Assembly (NCBI GenBank): GCA_028622995.1
Contig: JAJQJQ010000044.1
Location: forward strand, 1,054,001 to 1,118,000
DNA length: 64,000 bases
Reading direction: 5' to 3'
Source of the DNA: Panagrolaimus kolymaensis
Taxonomy: Eukaryota > Nematoda > Chromadorea > Rhabditida > Panagrolaimidae
Positions 36,641 to 48,627 of this stretch are shown here, in pieces. Both the position numbers and the translations under genes were made by a program. Numbering within the stretch: the first letter of the stretch is position 1; each line of letters starts with the position of its first letter. The notes beneath the pieces are model-generated. The model was not told where the DNA came from. It searched no databases and was given only the letters and a program-made list of their open reading frames with translations.

Positions 36641-37367
36641 AATAATTGTTTTGTTGGAGGTTTGGTTGTAAAAAATCATAAAAGATTTTATCTTTAAAAT
36701 TAAAACTACATATTTTAATAACACAAAAAATCAAAATTAAAACATTAATGCTAAAATATTCAAAAAAGAATAATAAAAATGCGTTGAACGAAAAAGTGTT
36801 TTTTATCCTTTCAAAAAAATGGTCGTTCACTCAATCGATCGATTTTCTTTCTTCCACATAATCCTTTTGGTTTGCTGTGTATTTGACCTTTTTTGGGTTT
36901 GACCTATCAGGGAAATATGTCCATCCTTCGTCGTATTCGATTCATTGCTTATTTTGCTCTGCTCAATGAGGGGTTTTTTGTTTAAAATATGGCTGAAGCT
37001 TGTGCCACAAATTCATCAAGCAAACAAACAGAAAAATCCAAGCAAGCCCCTTTTGTTTATGGAATACTATTAAATTGGAAAAGGTAGCAACCGACACATT
37101 TTTCTCCTTTAAAAAATTCAAAAAAAAAACAAAAATAAAAATGGTTTATGTTTATCGCGTGATCATTGACATTTTTTGAGTCAATAATGACCATGAAAAA
37201 TAAAAAAATAATGCATTGCTAGAAAAGAAAAACATACATTCATTGATTATTGATTTTTTAAAACTCACTTAAAAATGATTTAATTTTTTGACGACAAAAA
37301 TTCATTTTTTAATAATTTTGTTTTATTGTTCCACGTCTGATTTTTTTTAGACGTGGAATATAAAAAA
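36641..37367. other. Upstream region of the first EEP gene
   Basis: No exon seen. A short inverted repeat, CCACGTCTGATTTTTTTTAG then ACGTGG (37331-37356), lies just before the EEP start codon and could be a hairpin in the 5' leader. Confidence 0.4.
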
Positions 37368-38668
37368 ATGTTAGGAAATATAAATAATAAGAATTTGCTT
37401 ATTCCATTATTTTTACTTTTTGTGTTTTTGATTTTTCTTATATTTATGCAGAGAGGCGACATTCTTCCTCCAAAACCATTTTCCAATTCAAAGAATGGGA
37501 TTCAATTAAAAATATTAACTTTTAATTTATGGTATAATGGCGACAAGGTTGAAAATGGAATAGAAAAAATTGCTAAACATATTAAATTTATTAATCCTGA
37601 TATCGCGGCTTTACAGGTTTGTTTTTTTTTATGTTTGATTTCAAAAAACTTGGACGGAAGCCAAAAAAAACTTTGGAATTGGCAAAATTTTTAAAAATTT
37701 GATTCAAATAAAAAAAAGGAATAATAAATGGGAGTAACTAAAACAACCGTAAAAACATGTTAGAATTTGGTTACTATCAATAAATTATGTTTTCATGTTA
37801 AAAACATTCAAAATAGTTTTTTTTGAAAATGTTTATTTATTATAAGTTTTTAGGAAGTTCTAACTCCGGAACATTATGAAAAATTAATGAAAGCATTGGG
37901 TCCAGAATGGAATGGAGTTTTTATTAATATTGAATATCCAAATACAGCTATTGTTAGTCGACATAAAGTAAGCTTAAACCTCCAAAAAAGTTCCACACGC
38001 CAAAAACAATAGTTTTGTTTTAGATTGACAAAACTTCAATAACAAATACAACTCGAGCCGCTACTATTGGGGCAAATATAACTCTCGCAAATAAAAATAA
38101 AACCATTTCATTTTGGAGTATTCATTTATTTGAACATCCTTTTGGCCCATATCTTGCAGCAGACCCCACAAACACTCGACTTGACCAAATAATTCTTGGA
38201 GATTATGAAACTACTCCATCTGGAAGAATATTGGATGTAATGGAAATGTTAAATACAACAAATTTTAAAAATGCTTTAAACAATGATATTCCATTGATAG
38301 TTGCGGGAGATTTTAATACTCCATCACATTTGGATTGGATTGAATCAACAAAAGATTTGCATAATAATTGGATCATTCAATGGCCAGCCACTCACATTTT
38401 GGAATCCGTGGTTGGATTGAAAGATTCATTTCGAGAATTATTTCCTGATCCTCTAAAAAATCCAGGAAATACTTGGACTTGTGTAAATTCTTCAGAACCT
38501 CAAGATCGAATAGATTTTATTATGTATAAAAGTTCAAAATTAATTCCATTTAAAAGTTATATTTATTCTGGAAATGAACCCATTACACAAAGTCCAAATT
38601 ATACTTTAAATGATTATCCTTCAGATCATTTTTCCGTGATTACTGAATTTTATTTTAATTATGATTAA
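37368..38668 (+). CDS. Membrane-anchored EEP-family phosphodiesterase/nuclease-like protein, copy 1
   Basis: Exons 37368-37616, 37854-37967 and 38024-38668 join in frame for 335 residues (GTTTGT and GTAAGC donors). Residues ~8-26 form an N-terminal membrane anchor (IPLFLLFVFLIFLIF). The endonuclease/exonuclease/phosphatase fold is clear: ILTFNLWYNG, then NPDIAALQ/E (the metal-binding Glu sits just past the first junction), WSIHLF, VAGDFNTPSH (catalytic Asp-x-Asn), DRIDFIMY and YPSDHFSVI (final Asp-His). All expected catalytic residues are present, so it should be an active metal-dependent phosphodiesterase, probably with its domain outside the cytosol or in the secretory lumen. Substrate unknown; both DNases and sphingomyelinase/inositol phosphatase-like enzymes share this fold. 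Its inverted partner lies at 40418-41775. Confidence 0.85.
37730..37779. repeat. Hairpin-family copy in EEP copy 1 intron 1
   Basis: GGGAGTAACTAAAA at the left and GGTTACTATCA at the right, 50 bp end to end. Corresponds to the copy in intron 1 of the paralogue (41337-41385). Confidence 0.6.
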
Positions 38669-39409
38669 TTAGTTTAATTAAATTAATTCGATTATGTAAA
38701 ATTGATTTTTTTCTTTGCTCCTTATTTTGTAACCAAACTTTTCTATATTATCCGGCAAAAAAAAAAAAAAGACTTATTTTGCAACCTATGTTGAATGATT
38801 CAAAGAGTAAAGGAGAAAAAAAATCTAAAAATATAAACAACAATCGTGTGTTTTTTTGTGCAAAATTTGTGCGTTTTTTAGAGTTCAAAAAAAATAAACA
38901 AACGCCGGGAAAAAATTTGTCAACACCGGCGATAAAATATATTTTTTTATGATATAAATTGTCAAGAATAAATTTGCAATAGAATTTTATTACTACCGTA
39001 TTTATTTTCAACTAAATGCGGAGATCACTCTTTCTTTGATTTATTTTATCAGTCATACTTCAAACAAAAAACCCATATGCGAAGCTAAAAAAAGGAGAAG
39101 CTTCTCGTTTTTTAACAAAAATATTTATTTTAATCAAAATGCCTACGTAGGTAATAAAGAAAATTTCGCAAACTTCCTTCCTTCCTTGATTGCTTGTGTG
39201 ACAGGATGATATCATCATTATCGTCATTCATTCAATAAATAAACAAACATTGCAAGCAGCAGGCTGGGCTACAAATAAAAAGGAAGGTGGGGTTGTTGCT
39301 TGATTGAGGTAAATTTTTTTTTGTATTTAAACAGCTTCATTTTGAACTGTGAAAATCAGTCGTCTTCTTATTTTTTTGCAAAGTTTAAGTTTTAAAGAAA
39401 AAGAAAAAT
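38669..39409. other. Spacer between EEP copy 1 and the DUF19 gene
   Basis: No exon seen. A TATTTAAA box near 39326 lies ~85 bp before the DUF19 start codon and may be part of its promoter. Confidence 0.4.
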
Positions 39410-40195
39410 ATGAACGTTTCTCTCATTCCTGTTTTCGCCATTCTTTTATTAACCGCATCCGGCACATTTGGTCAAAAAGAATGTTCTGAATCCGATATCG
39501 GTGAAGTTCAAAAATGTTATAAAAATTTCTTCGCTAAACTTCAAATCACTTCCATGCCTTCATTTGAAAATTATATGGTCACAATCCGAAAATTACTTGA
39601 TGATGATGGAATTAAAAATGTAGCCCAATTTCGTCAATGGATTCTCGCTCGAATGACTTGTATCAAACCATATGAACCTCAATGCCTCACAGTTGAAGTA
39701 ATTCCCCGAGTTTTTAAAACCGATAATGCCACTGAAGTTCGAGAATGGTTTACCATTCACGCGCTTGAAGATTGGGAATTTACTGAAGGTTATGATCGTA
39801 AGCAACTTTCTATCGTAATTGGGTGCTTTTAAATTTAAGAAATTAACTTTTTTAGAATTGGTTAAAAATTATGGTTGTTTCCGTACTCTTGAAAAAGAAC
39901 ATTTAAGTGAAATTGAAAAATGCAGCAAAGATTTTGAAGCTGCAATTCAAAAAGGATTTTCATGCAGGTTTGTTTCAAACAAATTTTATGCAAATTTTTA
40001 AACCAAAAATTAAATATCATAAAAACTTTTAGTGTCGTTAATGATTTCATCAGTTGCTTGACAGATCTTTACCAACAAAATTGTGGGCCATCTGGTGGAG
40101 ATTTCATGTGTAAAGCTATGACTCTTTCCATGGTTCTTAATTTCCCTAAATGCAAAGGCAGCACCCCAAAATGCCCTGGCAAACCACAAAATTAA
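39410..40195 (+). CDS. Secreted DUF19/T20D4.11-like Cys-rich protein
   Basis: Exons 39410-39797, 39856-39967 and 40033-40195 join in frame (phases 1 and 2) for 220 residues; AATAAA at 40337-40342. A signal peptide is evident (MNVSLIPVFAILLLTASGTF). The mature chain has well-spaced cysteines: ECSESDIGEVQKCYKNFF, MTCIKPYEPQCL, YGCFRTLEKEH, EKCSKDFEAAI, SCLTDLYQQNCGP, MCKAMTL and a KCKGSTPKC tail. This is the layout of the nematode-specific DUF19 (T20D4.11-like) domain, in which C-x(n)-C..YxC..C pairs are disulphide-bonded. Members are secreted and often gut- or stress-expressed in C. elegans; molecular role unknown. The gene sits between the two inverted EEP copies, but no shared function is implied. 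Confidence 0.85.
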
Positions 40196-40417
40196 TTAAA
40201 TGCATTTCCTTTTAAAACAGTTTTTTATTTGTCTTATCCAAATTTCAAATGAAATTGGTACACTTTAATTTAAATTATTTATAAAATTGTAAATATTTTT
40301 ATTGTTTTTTTATATTTAATATTTCCATTGAATGTAAATAAATATTTATACAAGCAACAAAAAAATGATATTTATTCTGCAAAGATTTTTTGTTTGGCTT
40401 TTGAGACCTCTTGAAAA

Positions 40418-41775
40418 TTAATTATCATAATTAAAATAAAATTCAGTAATTACAGAAAAATGATCTGAAGGATAATCATTTAAAGTATAATTTGGACTTT
40501 GTGTAATGGGTTCATTTCCAGAATAAATATAACTTTTAAATGGAATTAATTTTGAACTTTTATACATAATAAAATCTATTCGATCTTGAGGTTCTGAAGA
40601 ATTTACACAAGTCCAAGTATTTCCTGGATTTTTAAGAGGATCAGGAAATAATTCTCGAAATGAATCTTTCAATCCAACCACGGATTCCAAAATGTGAGTG
40701 GCTGGCCATTGAATGATCCAATTATTATGCAAATCTTTTGTTGATTCAATCCAATCCAAATGTGATGGAGTATTAAAATCTCCCGCAACTATCAATGGAA
40801 TATCATTGTTTAATGCATTTTTAAAATTTGTTGTATTTAACATTTCCATTACATCTAAAATTCTTCCAGCTTTATTACCTCGATATTCACCAATTTGATA
40901 ATCTCCTAGTAACATTTCATCCATCCTTGTTGCATTTTGAGCAAGATAAGGGCCAAAAGGTAAATGAAAAAGATGGATGGACCAAAATGAAATGGTTTTA
41001 TTTATGTTTGTTAGAGTTATATTTACACCCAATGTTGCTGCCCGAGTTGTATTCGTTATTGAAGTTTTATCTATCTGAATATAAATATTTTTTAGGTTTA
41101 AATAAATTTTGGGGTTTTTGACTTACTTTATGTCGACTAACAATAGCTGTATTTGGATATTCAAGCATAATTGCAACTCCATCCCATTCTGGCCCGAGCG
41201 CTGTCATAATTTTTTCATAATGTTCTGGAGTTAGAACTTCCTAAAAATCCTAAATAAATAAAAAAAATTTAAGTTTTAACTTGTTGAAAGAAAAATATTA
41301 TTTCGTCTGTTCTTTCCACAAAAATTAAATTTTTTTGATAGTTATTAAATTTTAACAATTTTTAAAGTATTTTGGTTACTCTCATTTATATTCCATTTAT
41401 TTTTTCGAAACAGATTCTTAAAACTTCTGTTAAATCCTTTTTGCAAGTTGAAAACAGTTTTTATAATTCTTTCTTCCAAGATTTTTTTTGAAATCAAAGA
41501 AACAAAACACAAACTTGTAAAGCAGCGATATCGGGATTCACTAATTTAATATGTTTCGCAATTTTTTCTATTCCATTTTCAACTTTATTTCCGCTATACC
41601 AAAGATTAAAAGTTAATATTTTTAATTGAATCCCATTCTTTGAATTTGAGAATGGTTTTGGAAGAAGTGAATCTTCGTCATCGGAACTTCGATTCATAAA
41701 TATTAAAAAAATAAGAAAAACAAATATCAAAAATAATGGAATTAATATATTTTTATTATTTATATTTCCAAGCAT
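40418..41775 (-). CDS. Membrane-anchored EEP-family phosphodiesterase/nuclease-like protein, copy 2 (inverted)
   Basis: Exons (transcript order) 41775-41515, 41240-41127 and 41074-40418 join in frame for 343 residues, with splice phases and middle-exon length (114 nt) identical to copy 1. N-terminal anchor, ILTFNLWYSG, NPDIAALQ, VAGDFNTPSH, DRIDFIMY and YPSDHFSVI are all present, so an active site is expected. An insert SSDDEDS after the anchor and a changed stretch around FHLPFGPYLAQNATRMDEML distinguish it from copy 1. From DVMEMLNTTNF to the stop (~146 residues) the two proteins are the same apart from one extra terminal Asn here. The DNA there is also almost identical, unlike the upstream exons. 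Copy 2 has a long intron 1 (274 nt). Confidence 0.85.
41337..41385. repeat. Hairpin-family copy in EEP copy 2 intron 1
   Basis: Read on the gene's strand: ATGAGAGTAACCAAAA at one end, AATAACTATC at the other, 49 bp. Same place relative to the gene as 37730-37779, so it predates the duplication or was carried with it. Confidence 0.55.
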
Positions 41776-42628
41776 TTCTTTCTTTCTAATCCATTGTTAA
41801 AACTATACCAAAAAAAAATAAAGCAGCGTCAATAACTCTTTTTTTTTGAATGTTGAAAAGGTGCACCGAAAAGAAAATCAATCAATAAAAACACATGCAT
41901 TTTTTTTTCCAACACAACAGAAAGAAAAGTGATGAGAGGTCGTTGTCAAAATATCAAAGTGCATTTTTTGTTTTTGGGGCTGCTTTTTTTCGAACCTGAT
42001 TATTATACTTTAAAAAACGTATTATTTTTAATATTGAAATTTGCATTTAATAATTTTATAGGAAGTAAAAATTTTGTTGTCTAACAAAAAACTTTTTTTC
42101 ATGTTGCATGATTTTTTGAAGATTTGTATTGACTCGGAAAATGTTTTAATTTAGAAAAAGCTTATTTATTAAATCTAAATTTGCACTTTAATATTCCAGA
42201 AAAAAAAATAAAGACCACTCCAGAAAAAATTGTTGGCTAAAACATTGATTTTTTAATTTCATTTAGAAATTTTTTAAACATTGCCATTTTTTGTTTTCTT
42301 TTTTAAACTCAATTTTATTATTTAATTTCTTTATTAATTTTAAAAACATAAATCTTATACACACATTTAAAAAATAATATAATTCCTGGCAAACCAAATT
42401 GTTGTTGTTGTATATTTTATGTAATAAAAAAAATACAAATAAAAAAAAAAGATTAAAAAAAGAAAGTTCCATCCTCTTCTTTTTTGTCTCTTATTTGTCC
42501 CGTATAAAAAATTTACAAAATTACTCATTCTTTTTCTTTTTCTTCTAAATGGCTATGAAAAAATACAAAACAAAAACAATAGAAATAAAAAATATTAAAA
42601 TAATGAAATTATTATTGTAAAAATTTTT
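41776..42628. other. Spacer between EEP copy 2 and the coiled-coil adaptor gene
   Basis: No exon seen. Contains the promoter side of EEP copy 2 and probably the 3' UTR of the next minus-strand gene. Confidence 0.45.
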
Positions 42629-45600
42629 TTATCCCATTTTAACATTAGTTATAAAAGTGGTTGGTGAAGAATTAGCTGAATCTCGAATTCCTGAATCCAC
42701 TGAAGCATTAGAGCGACGAGAAGTTTTTTGTTTTATTCCTCCAATTCCTCCATTTTTACCATTTCCACCTCCAACGATGCCACATTCTTGAATATCATAA
42801 AGTGGATGTCTAGATGAAGTGGAATTGGATGAGGCTGAAGAGGATACAGTACTTGTGCCATCAGTTAAATTAGGGGATGGCTGTTGAGGAGGAGTGGTGG
42901 AGGAATCGGATGAGGATGATGAATGCCCGGAATCTTCTGACGTGAGAAGACGTGGTGGACATTGTTGTTGCTGTTGGTGTTGGCGAAGAAGGAGAGATGG
43001 GCGGCGAATCTAGAAAAAAAATTAAATAATAATTAAATTTAGTAATAATATTTAATAGTTTATTAAATTTTTAGAATAATTTTCTTATGATAATATTTTA
43101 ACTTGAAAGGTCTCAGGTTCGAATTCCACCGATGGAAAATAATTTTGTTTTTCATCAAAAATTTTGTTTAACCAAATAAAAAATGAAAAATAAAAGAACT
43201 TACAGCTCTTTTAGACCCAAACATTCGATTACTACTTCTTGGTGGAATAGGAATGCGTAAAACTGAATTTTTTCTTGAAAAATATTGAACATTTGGTTTG
43301 GGTTCTTCATCAATATCATCATCATCCACATCAGCATTATTACTTCCAACAACATAAAGTTGAGTAATGCCAGATAACGATTGAGAAAATCCATTATTAT
43401 TTTCCAATGGTTTCCAATCATCATCTTCTTCGCCATAACTTGATGAAAGAGAAGTTTCACTGCTCGTTCTTGGAAGGGATCGAGGCCGATATGTTGTTTT
43501 GGTTGTTGTTGGTGCAGCAGAGTTGGAATTGTTGTTGTAATTATTTGATGGAGGAGCTTTTAATTCTTGAATGGTTTCACCAAGGGCTACAAGGCGTTGT
43601 AAAAGGTGGACATCATTTTCCATTAATGAAATCTGAAATTTTTTTGTGGGGTTAATAAATTTTCTTTTTGAATAGTTTTTTTTTAAATTTTGTTATTCAT
43701 ATTTTTATATTTTTTTGGTCAAATATTTAAAGTTTATGGCCCCAAAGTTATTGTTTTCATTTCTTCAAATCCCTCTTTTTTAATCCTCTTGTTTGAAACT
43801 TTAAAAAATTTGCATATTTTTGTTGTTTATTTATGCCATTTTACCGCTCAAAAAAAAAAGAATGTCAAAAATTTATTATTTTCTTCTTTTCCTCTTCCAG
43901 CCAGCTGTCGTCTGTCAATAACAACAAAATAAAAAGAACAAAGAAAAGATGAGAAATAAATAATTTTATGAAATTGTTGTTATATTTGACCTTTGTGTCC
44001 CTTTCCTCAATCCTCCGACCCTCCTATTTTTATATCCTCTCTTCCGCGATCGAATTGAGGAAGAAAGGGATAAAACGTTTTTCTTTTGACTTTAAAACTA
44101 TGACTCGCGAAAAATAATGACTGCCTTCCTTCCTTCGTGTGTTCTTTTTTTTTATTTTGACTTATTTTATTTAATCCGACGATGAGAAGAAACATCTGTC
44201 AAGAAGAACAACAAAAAAATTATTTAAATTGTGCAAGTAAAATCTAAAACTTGCTCAAATAGGTATTATTTTTTTCTTTGTTATGTGCCAAAAAAGAGGT
44301 TAGAATTTGCCCTAATTTTGAAATCGACGACGACGGCGAAGAATATGTGCCGGAAAAAAGGCAGTAAAATGCCAAAGTTTAAAGAATGAAAGAGAGTAAC
44401 GAAAAAGTACATCAACTTACATAAAAATGATTACTCTCAAATGCTTCAATTTTCTTTTAAATTTTTTTTGAATTTTTTGATTCTTCAATCCAAAAAAAGA
44501 ATGCTACTAATCTTTGATGTTTTTGAAAATCAATGAATTTTTTTTAAACGCTACAAAATGTTTCCATTTTTTTTTATTTTTCATGGTCAAAAGTGTCGTC
44601 GTCGTCGTCCATCTGTGACAATTGACCAACCAACTAAGTGAATCAATTTTTTTAATTTTTTTATTATAAAAGCATCCGAAAGAGAAAAAAACTGGTTTTA
44701 TTTTGGTTGATTAAAAAAAAATTCACTTTTTCTTTTTGTTCAAAAATATTGGACTCTATTAAAAAAAAGAAGAACGATTTATGCAAATTTGTTTTTATTT
44801 TTTTCTCTTTTTTTGACCGAAACAAAAGAAAAGCAGCCAATAACATTTTCGCTTTTAAATATTTTTTAAGTGTGCATAAAAAAATATCGCATGTGATCTC
44901 TTTTTTTTTCCGACAGATGCTTTTTTTTAATTTGCATACATAAGAAAAATATTGGCTCTCGACCTTGATGATCTCTCTTTTTTCGTTGGTGGATTTAAAA
45001 AAAAATGGTTAAAACATGAAAAATCTGCCGCTAAAAAAGCCAGCCTACCGTTTTTTTATTTTAAATTTCCACAGCTTTTTAAAATGACTTTTCCATTAAA
45101 AGAAAAAGAGTTACGATGATATAATTGATAGTTTTTGTAATTTTCTTTCATCGAAAATGAATAAATATAAATAAATTAAAGGAAAAATAATTACAAGTTT
45201 GACTTTTTTGCTGTTGTTGTTTCGTTATTTTTGTGGCAAATTGATGACTTCAAAAAGAATCAAAAAGTAATTTGAAAAAAAGTAATTATGGCAAAATTTT
45301 TAATTTAAAAATGCAAAAATAGACATCCCATAAAAATATATAACTGGAAAACAAAAAGAAATTAATTTTGAGGTGAAAGCATTAAAAGACAGTAACTCAC
45401 TCAAAGTTGACGATTTTTTATAAACTTTTGTGATTACTGTAAGTATTTTTTCTCACTAACAAAAAAAGAATTTTGTAAGAGAAAAAAATTTCTACTTTCC
45501 CTAAATCATTAAATTACATAACGTTTCCATCCTAACTCACTCACTATTATTGCGCATTTTTTTCTCTTTTTTTCCTTTAAAATTTTTTAATTCATAAAAA

Positions 45601-47417
45601 CTTTTTTTTGTGAAATTCAATCGCTTCTCAGAAAAAAAAAGGTAGAGGAATACCACCAACAGAGGAGTCACAGAGGCGAAAAGTAAAGAGAGTAAAGTAG
45701 CGTGGGATATTTTTTTTTATGTTTATGTTTATGGATTGAATGTTAGTTAGATGTATGTGATGTAATCCAATCCGAAAAGTTAGGTGGCTACTATCTCCTC
45801 TTTTTTTATAACAAAAAGAAAAACCGGATAAAATGATTTTTAAAGAAGACAAGACATAACACTTCTTAAATTTTTCGGTTCATGGTCATTTTTTCATTTT
45901 GGCCTTTTTTTGGAATACTTACTCCAACAACAATAAAAAAAAGTGGACAACAATGCTGAGAAAATGATCAAATTTCATTTCACACCTATTTTTATTTTAT
46001 TTTAATGCATGATGATCAAAAGAGGATCAAGGATTAAAAAATATTAAAAGTTAATCTTTACAGCTGCAAACAAAATTTTTAGCATTCCTAACTTTATCAA
46101 TTTTTTCTTACCATTTTTGTTTTTAGGCCGAAATAAGAAAGAAGAAAAAATTCTATGCAACTTAACATCGCCTGCTATTTAGATTATGATAACCTTTTGG
46201 TTATGCATACGTGTAAAAAAAATCCACATTGTTGAAATACCACAAACTATTATTATACACATTTTTTTTCTGTGGTAAAAATCAAACCAAAGAAAAACTT
46301 TGCGCTATGCTTAACCCAGTCCAAGATAGACACAATGTCTTTCTGCCATTGAAAAAAAGAAGACAGATGGAAGGAATCTATCTCTCTTATCAAAGAAAAA
46401 AAATAGAAAAAACACAGTAGAAATTTTTTTTTTGTGAACGCTAATCCCTTCCTTGTCATTCATTTATTGCTTCTTCGTCGTTAGTAGACGTCAGAAATAA
46501 TATACTTATCAGGTTTTAAGGGGCAAAGAACTCTTTTGAGGTGGACTGACTACTGAACTTGTCAAACATAAAAATTTCGATGACATTTATTTTTTTTTGG
46601 TAGACTAAGGTTAAAAAAGAAAAAAAAGTGATGTAAGCAAATAAAATCGACAGACAAAATTGGAAAGAGCTTCCTAAATTTTTATGGAAGGACTGTGAAC
46701 TCAAAAAAGCGCTTATCATAGCAAAAAAATAATTTCATAAATAGCACCCGATAAACCAAAAGAAAAATTTTACTTTACTTAAAAAATAATTTTCCCAAGG
46801 TTTTATTTTTTGCCTTAAACGAAATTAATAAATCTAAAACTCACCATTTTTTGTTTTAATAATTCCACTTGTGATTCAAATAAAGATTGACCTGAACTTG
46901 ATGAAGGTCTGGCATTATTATTATTTATCGACAATTGTTGAGTTGAATTTGATGGAGACATCGATGACGATGATGAACTCGTGGATTCTGTCGAAGCTGT
47001 GGAACATGTGGACGATGAAGCTGAATGCAATGGAGCCGCGACAGAAATATTTGTTGATGAAACAGCTGAATTTAAATTTCCATAATTTATTGAATCATTT
47101 GAATCCAATGAACAAAAACTTTTAGCTTTTTTATATCTTTCAAGTCGACGAATTCTTAATTCACATAAATTTCGATATTCTCCATATCCATCATCTTGAG
47201 TCGATGAACTTGAAGATGATGAAGCTGTGGTGGAAGTTGTTGAAGAAGTGGAAGTAGTTTGTCGAGCTATTCTTGCAGCTACAGAACCACCAATATTTAT
47301 ATTTGATGGATGATGAAGATTTGTGGTTGATGATTGACTTATGGGTGGCATCGCTTGCTTTTTTTTTTGTAAGCCTCTTTGGGTAACTGAGAGAGTGCGT
47401 GATCGTAATTGGTATAA
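42629..47417 (-). CDS. FAM89/LURAP1-like leucine-repeat adaptor (3' exons; 5' end not found)
   Basis: Exons (transcript order) 47417-46845, 43632-43204 and 43009-42629 join in frame (all phase 0) for 460 residues. An ATG occurs at 47351, but the exon stays open upstream to an acceptor at 47418, so earlier exons may exist. The key region spans the first junction: LFESQVELLKQKM / ISLMENDVHLLQRLVALGET / IQELKAP, a leucine-rich helix closely resembling the core of FAM89/LURAP1 (LRAP) proteins, which link kinases to actomyosin and the leading edge. The rest is Ser/Thr-rich and disordered, with an RARQ-like basic start, NLCELRIRRLERYKKAKS, an acidic DADVDDDDIDEE block and a conserved-looking SVDSGIRDSANSSP end. 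The 3.2-kb intron contrasts with the ~50-nt introns of neighbouring family genes. Homology by eye only. Confidence 0.6.
44390..44439. repeat. Hairpin-family copy, GAGAGTAA / TTACTCTC variant
   Basis: GAGAGTAAC (44392-44400) pairs with GATTACTCTC (44429-44438). Compared with the common arm, T-to-G (GATAG to GAGAG) is matched on the other side by A-to-C, so the stem is kept. Confidence 0.7.
45388..45440. repeat. Hairpin-family copy, ACAGTAA / TTACTGT variant
   Basis: GACAGTAACTC at the left and TGATTACTGT at the right; T-to-C in the left arm is matched by A-to-G in the right arm. Confidence 0.65.
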
Positions 47418-47549
47418 CTGAAAAAACGGGAAAAAAATTAAATTGTTGGGCCATTGTAAAAATTCTTGGAAGATAATAACTCGAAATAATAATAATAAAA
47501 ACACACGAAAAAATGTAATTAAATCACGGACAAGCCTCGACACGGATGA

Positions 47550-47598
47550 TGACAGTAATCTTGATTTAACAATATTCAATAAATTTTAATTACTGTCA
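47550..47598. repeat. Hairpin-family copy, perfect TGACAGTAAT / ATTACTGTCA
   Basis: Ten-base arms (47550-47559 and 47589-47598) pair perfectly; same paired T-to-C / A-to-G change as at 45388. Lies just upstream of the 5'-most exon seen for the adaptor gene. Confidence 0.8.
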
Positions 47599-48542
47599 AA
47601 AAAAATTTTGGTATGTTTTTTAAGAAAAAATCAAAGTCAAAAAAACCGTCGAATTTCATTCAACATTGGTCAACCGATCAACCAAGCAACAATCAAAAAG
47701 TCAATCAGCTTTTTATATTTTTATAAGAAAAAAATTATTTTTTTTAAATCAAACAACAAAAACCAAAAAGATTGTATGATGATAACTTAAAAATCGAAAA
47801 AGAAGAAGAAGCCTAAAGTTGTTTTTCAAGAAGGAAGGAAGGAAGAAGGAATGTTTATAAAATATCAATCAGGAAATCGGAAGAAAACAAGAGAAACACA
47901 TTTTTTTTTTGGGGGAAGGAAGGAAGCAAAGTGTAAGAAAAAAAACTGATTAGAGCAACTGCAACGACGACGACCTATGCCCTCTTATATAAGATGCGAG
48001 GCCAAGAGGCAGTAAGTGGTAGCCCCTTAAAGGAGGGTTGATCTTTTTTTCTTATCAGTGAACAACAGAGAAGTAAAAAAAAACATGTTAAAACAAGACA
48101 CAAATAAAACACGAAAAAAAATGAGTTACATAATTATCAGAGGCAAACGCAACAAAAAAAAATTATGATGGCACCAAACAAGCAAACGAAGGTAGCAAAC
48201 ATGAAAGATTAAATTTTTTTTTTTGGCTGCTTCCGTCATTAAATAAGAAGAACCACATCATCTTTAAAACAATGATGATAATAATTTTTAAAAAAAAGGT
48301 ATGACTTGATTATTTTTTTTTGTAGAAAAAAATATAAGATTTTTTTGTGTGTTGTTAGCAATGTGGCTGTTGCTTTCATGTGATTTTTTTTTACAACAGC
48401 AATGATGGCATAAAAAAAATGGAATTAGTCATAGATCTGATATGAGTTTGTTTAGGCACGAGAAAAATTACATTTTAAAAAATGACGTTAAAAAAAATTC
48501 ATAAAAAAAGATTTGAAAAAGTGACGATGCGAGAGAAAAAAA

Positions 48543-48627
48543 GATAGTAATCAAAAAAAAGAAATAATTTTCATAAAATGCTTACTATCAGAAAAAAATG
48601 ACAGTAATTAAAATATGGTTACTATCC
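48543..48627. repeat. Two neighbouring hairpin-family copies
   Basis: GATAGTAATCA (48543) to GCTTACTATCA (ends 48590), 48 bp; then a short unit TGACAGTAAT..GGTTACTATC (48599-48627) with only a ~10-nt loop. Confidence 0.65.

Larger units (their letters stand above)
43633..46844 (-). other. 3.2-kb intron of the coiled-coil adaptor gene
   Basis: GT..AG bounded (GTGAGT at 46839-46844; TTTCAG before 43632). No internal exon recognised. Carries hairpin-family copies at 44390 and 45388. Confidence 0.6.

Noticed and set aside
43096..43135. tRNA-like B box GGTTCGAATTCC inside an intron of the adaptor gene
   Set aside because: It has one base too many for the T-loop consensus, there is no matching A box or acceptor stem upstream, and the surroundings are AT-rich; at most a decayed tRNA-derived repeat.
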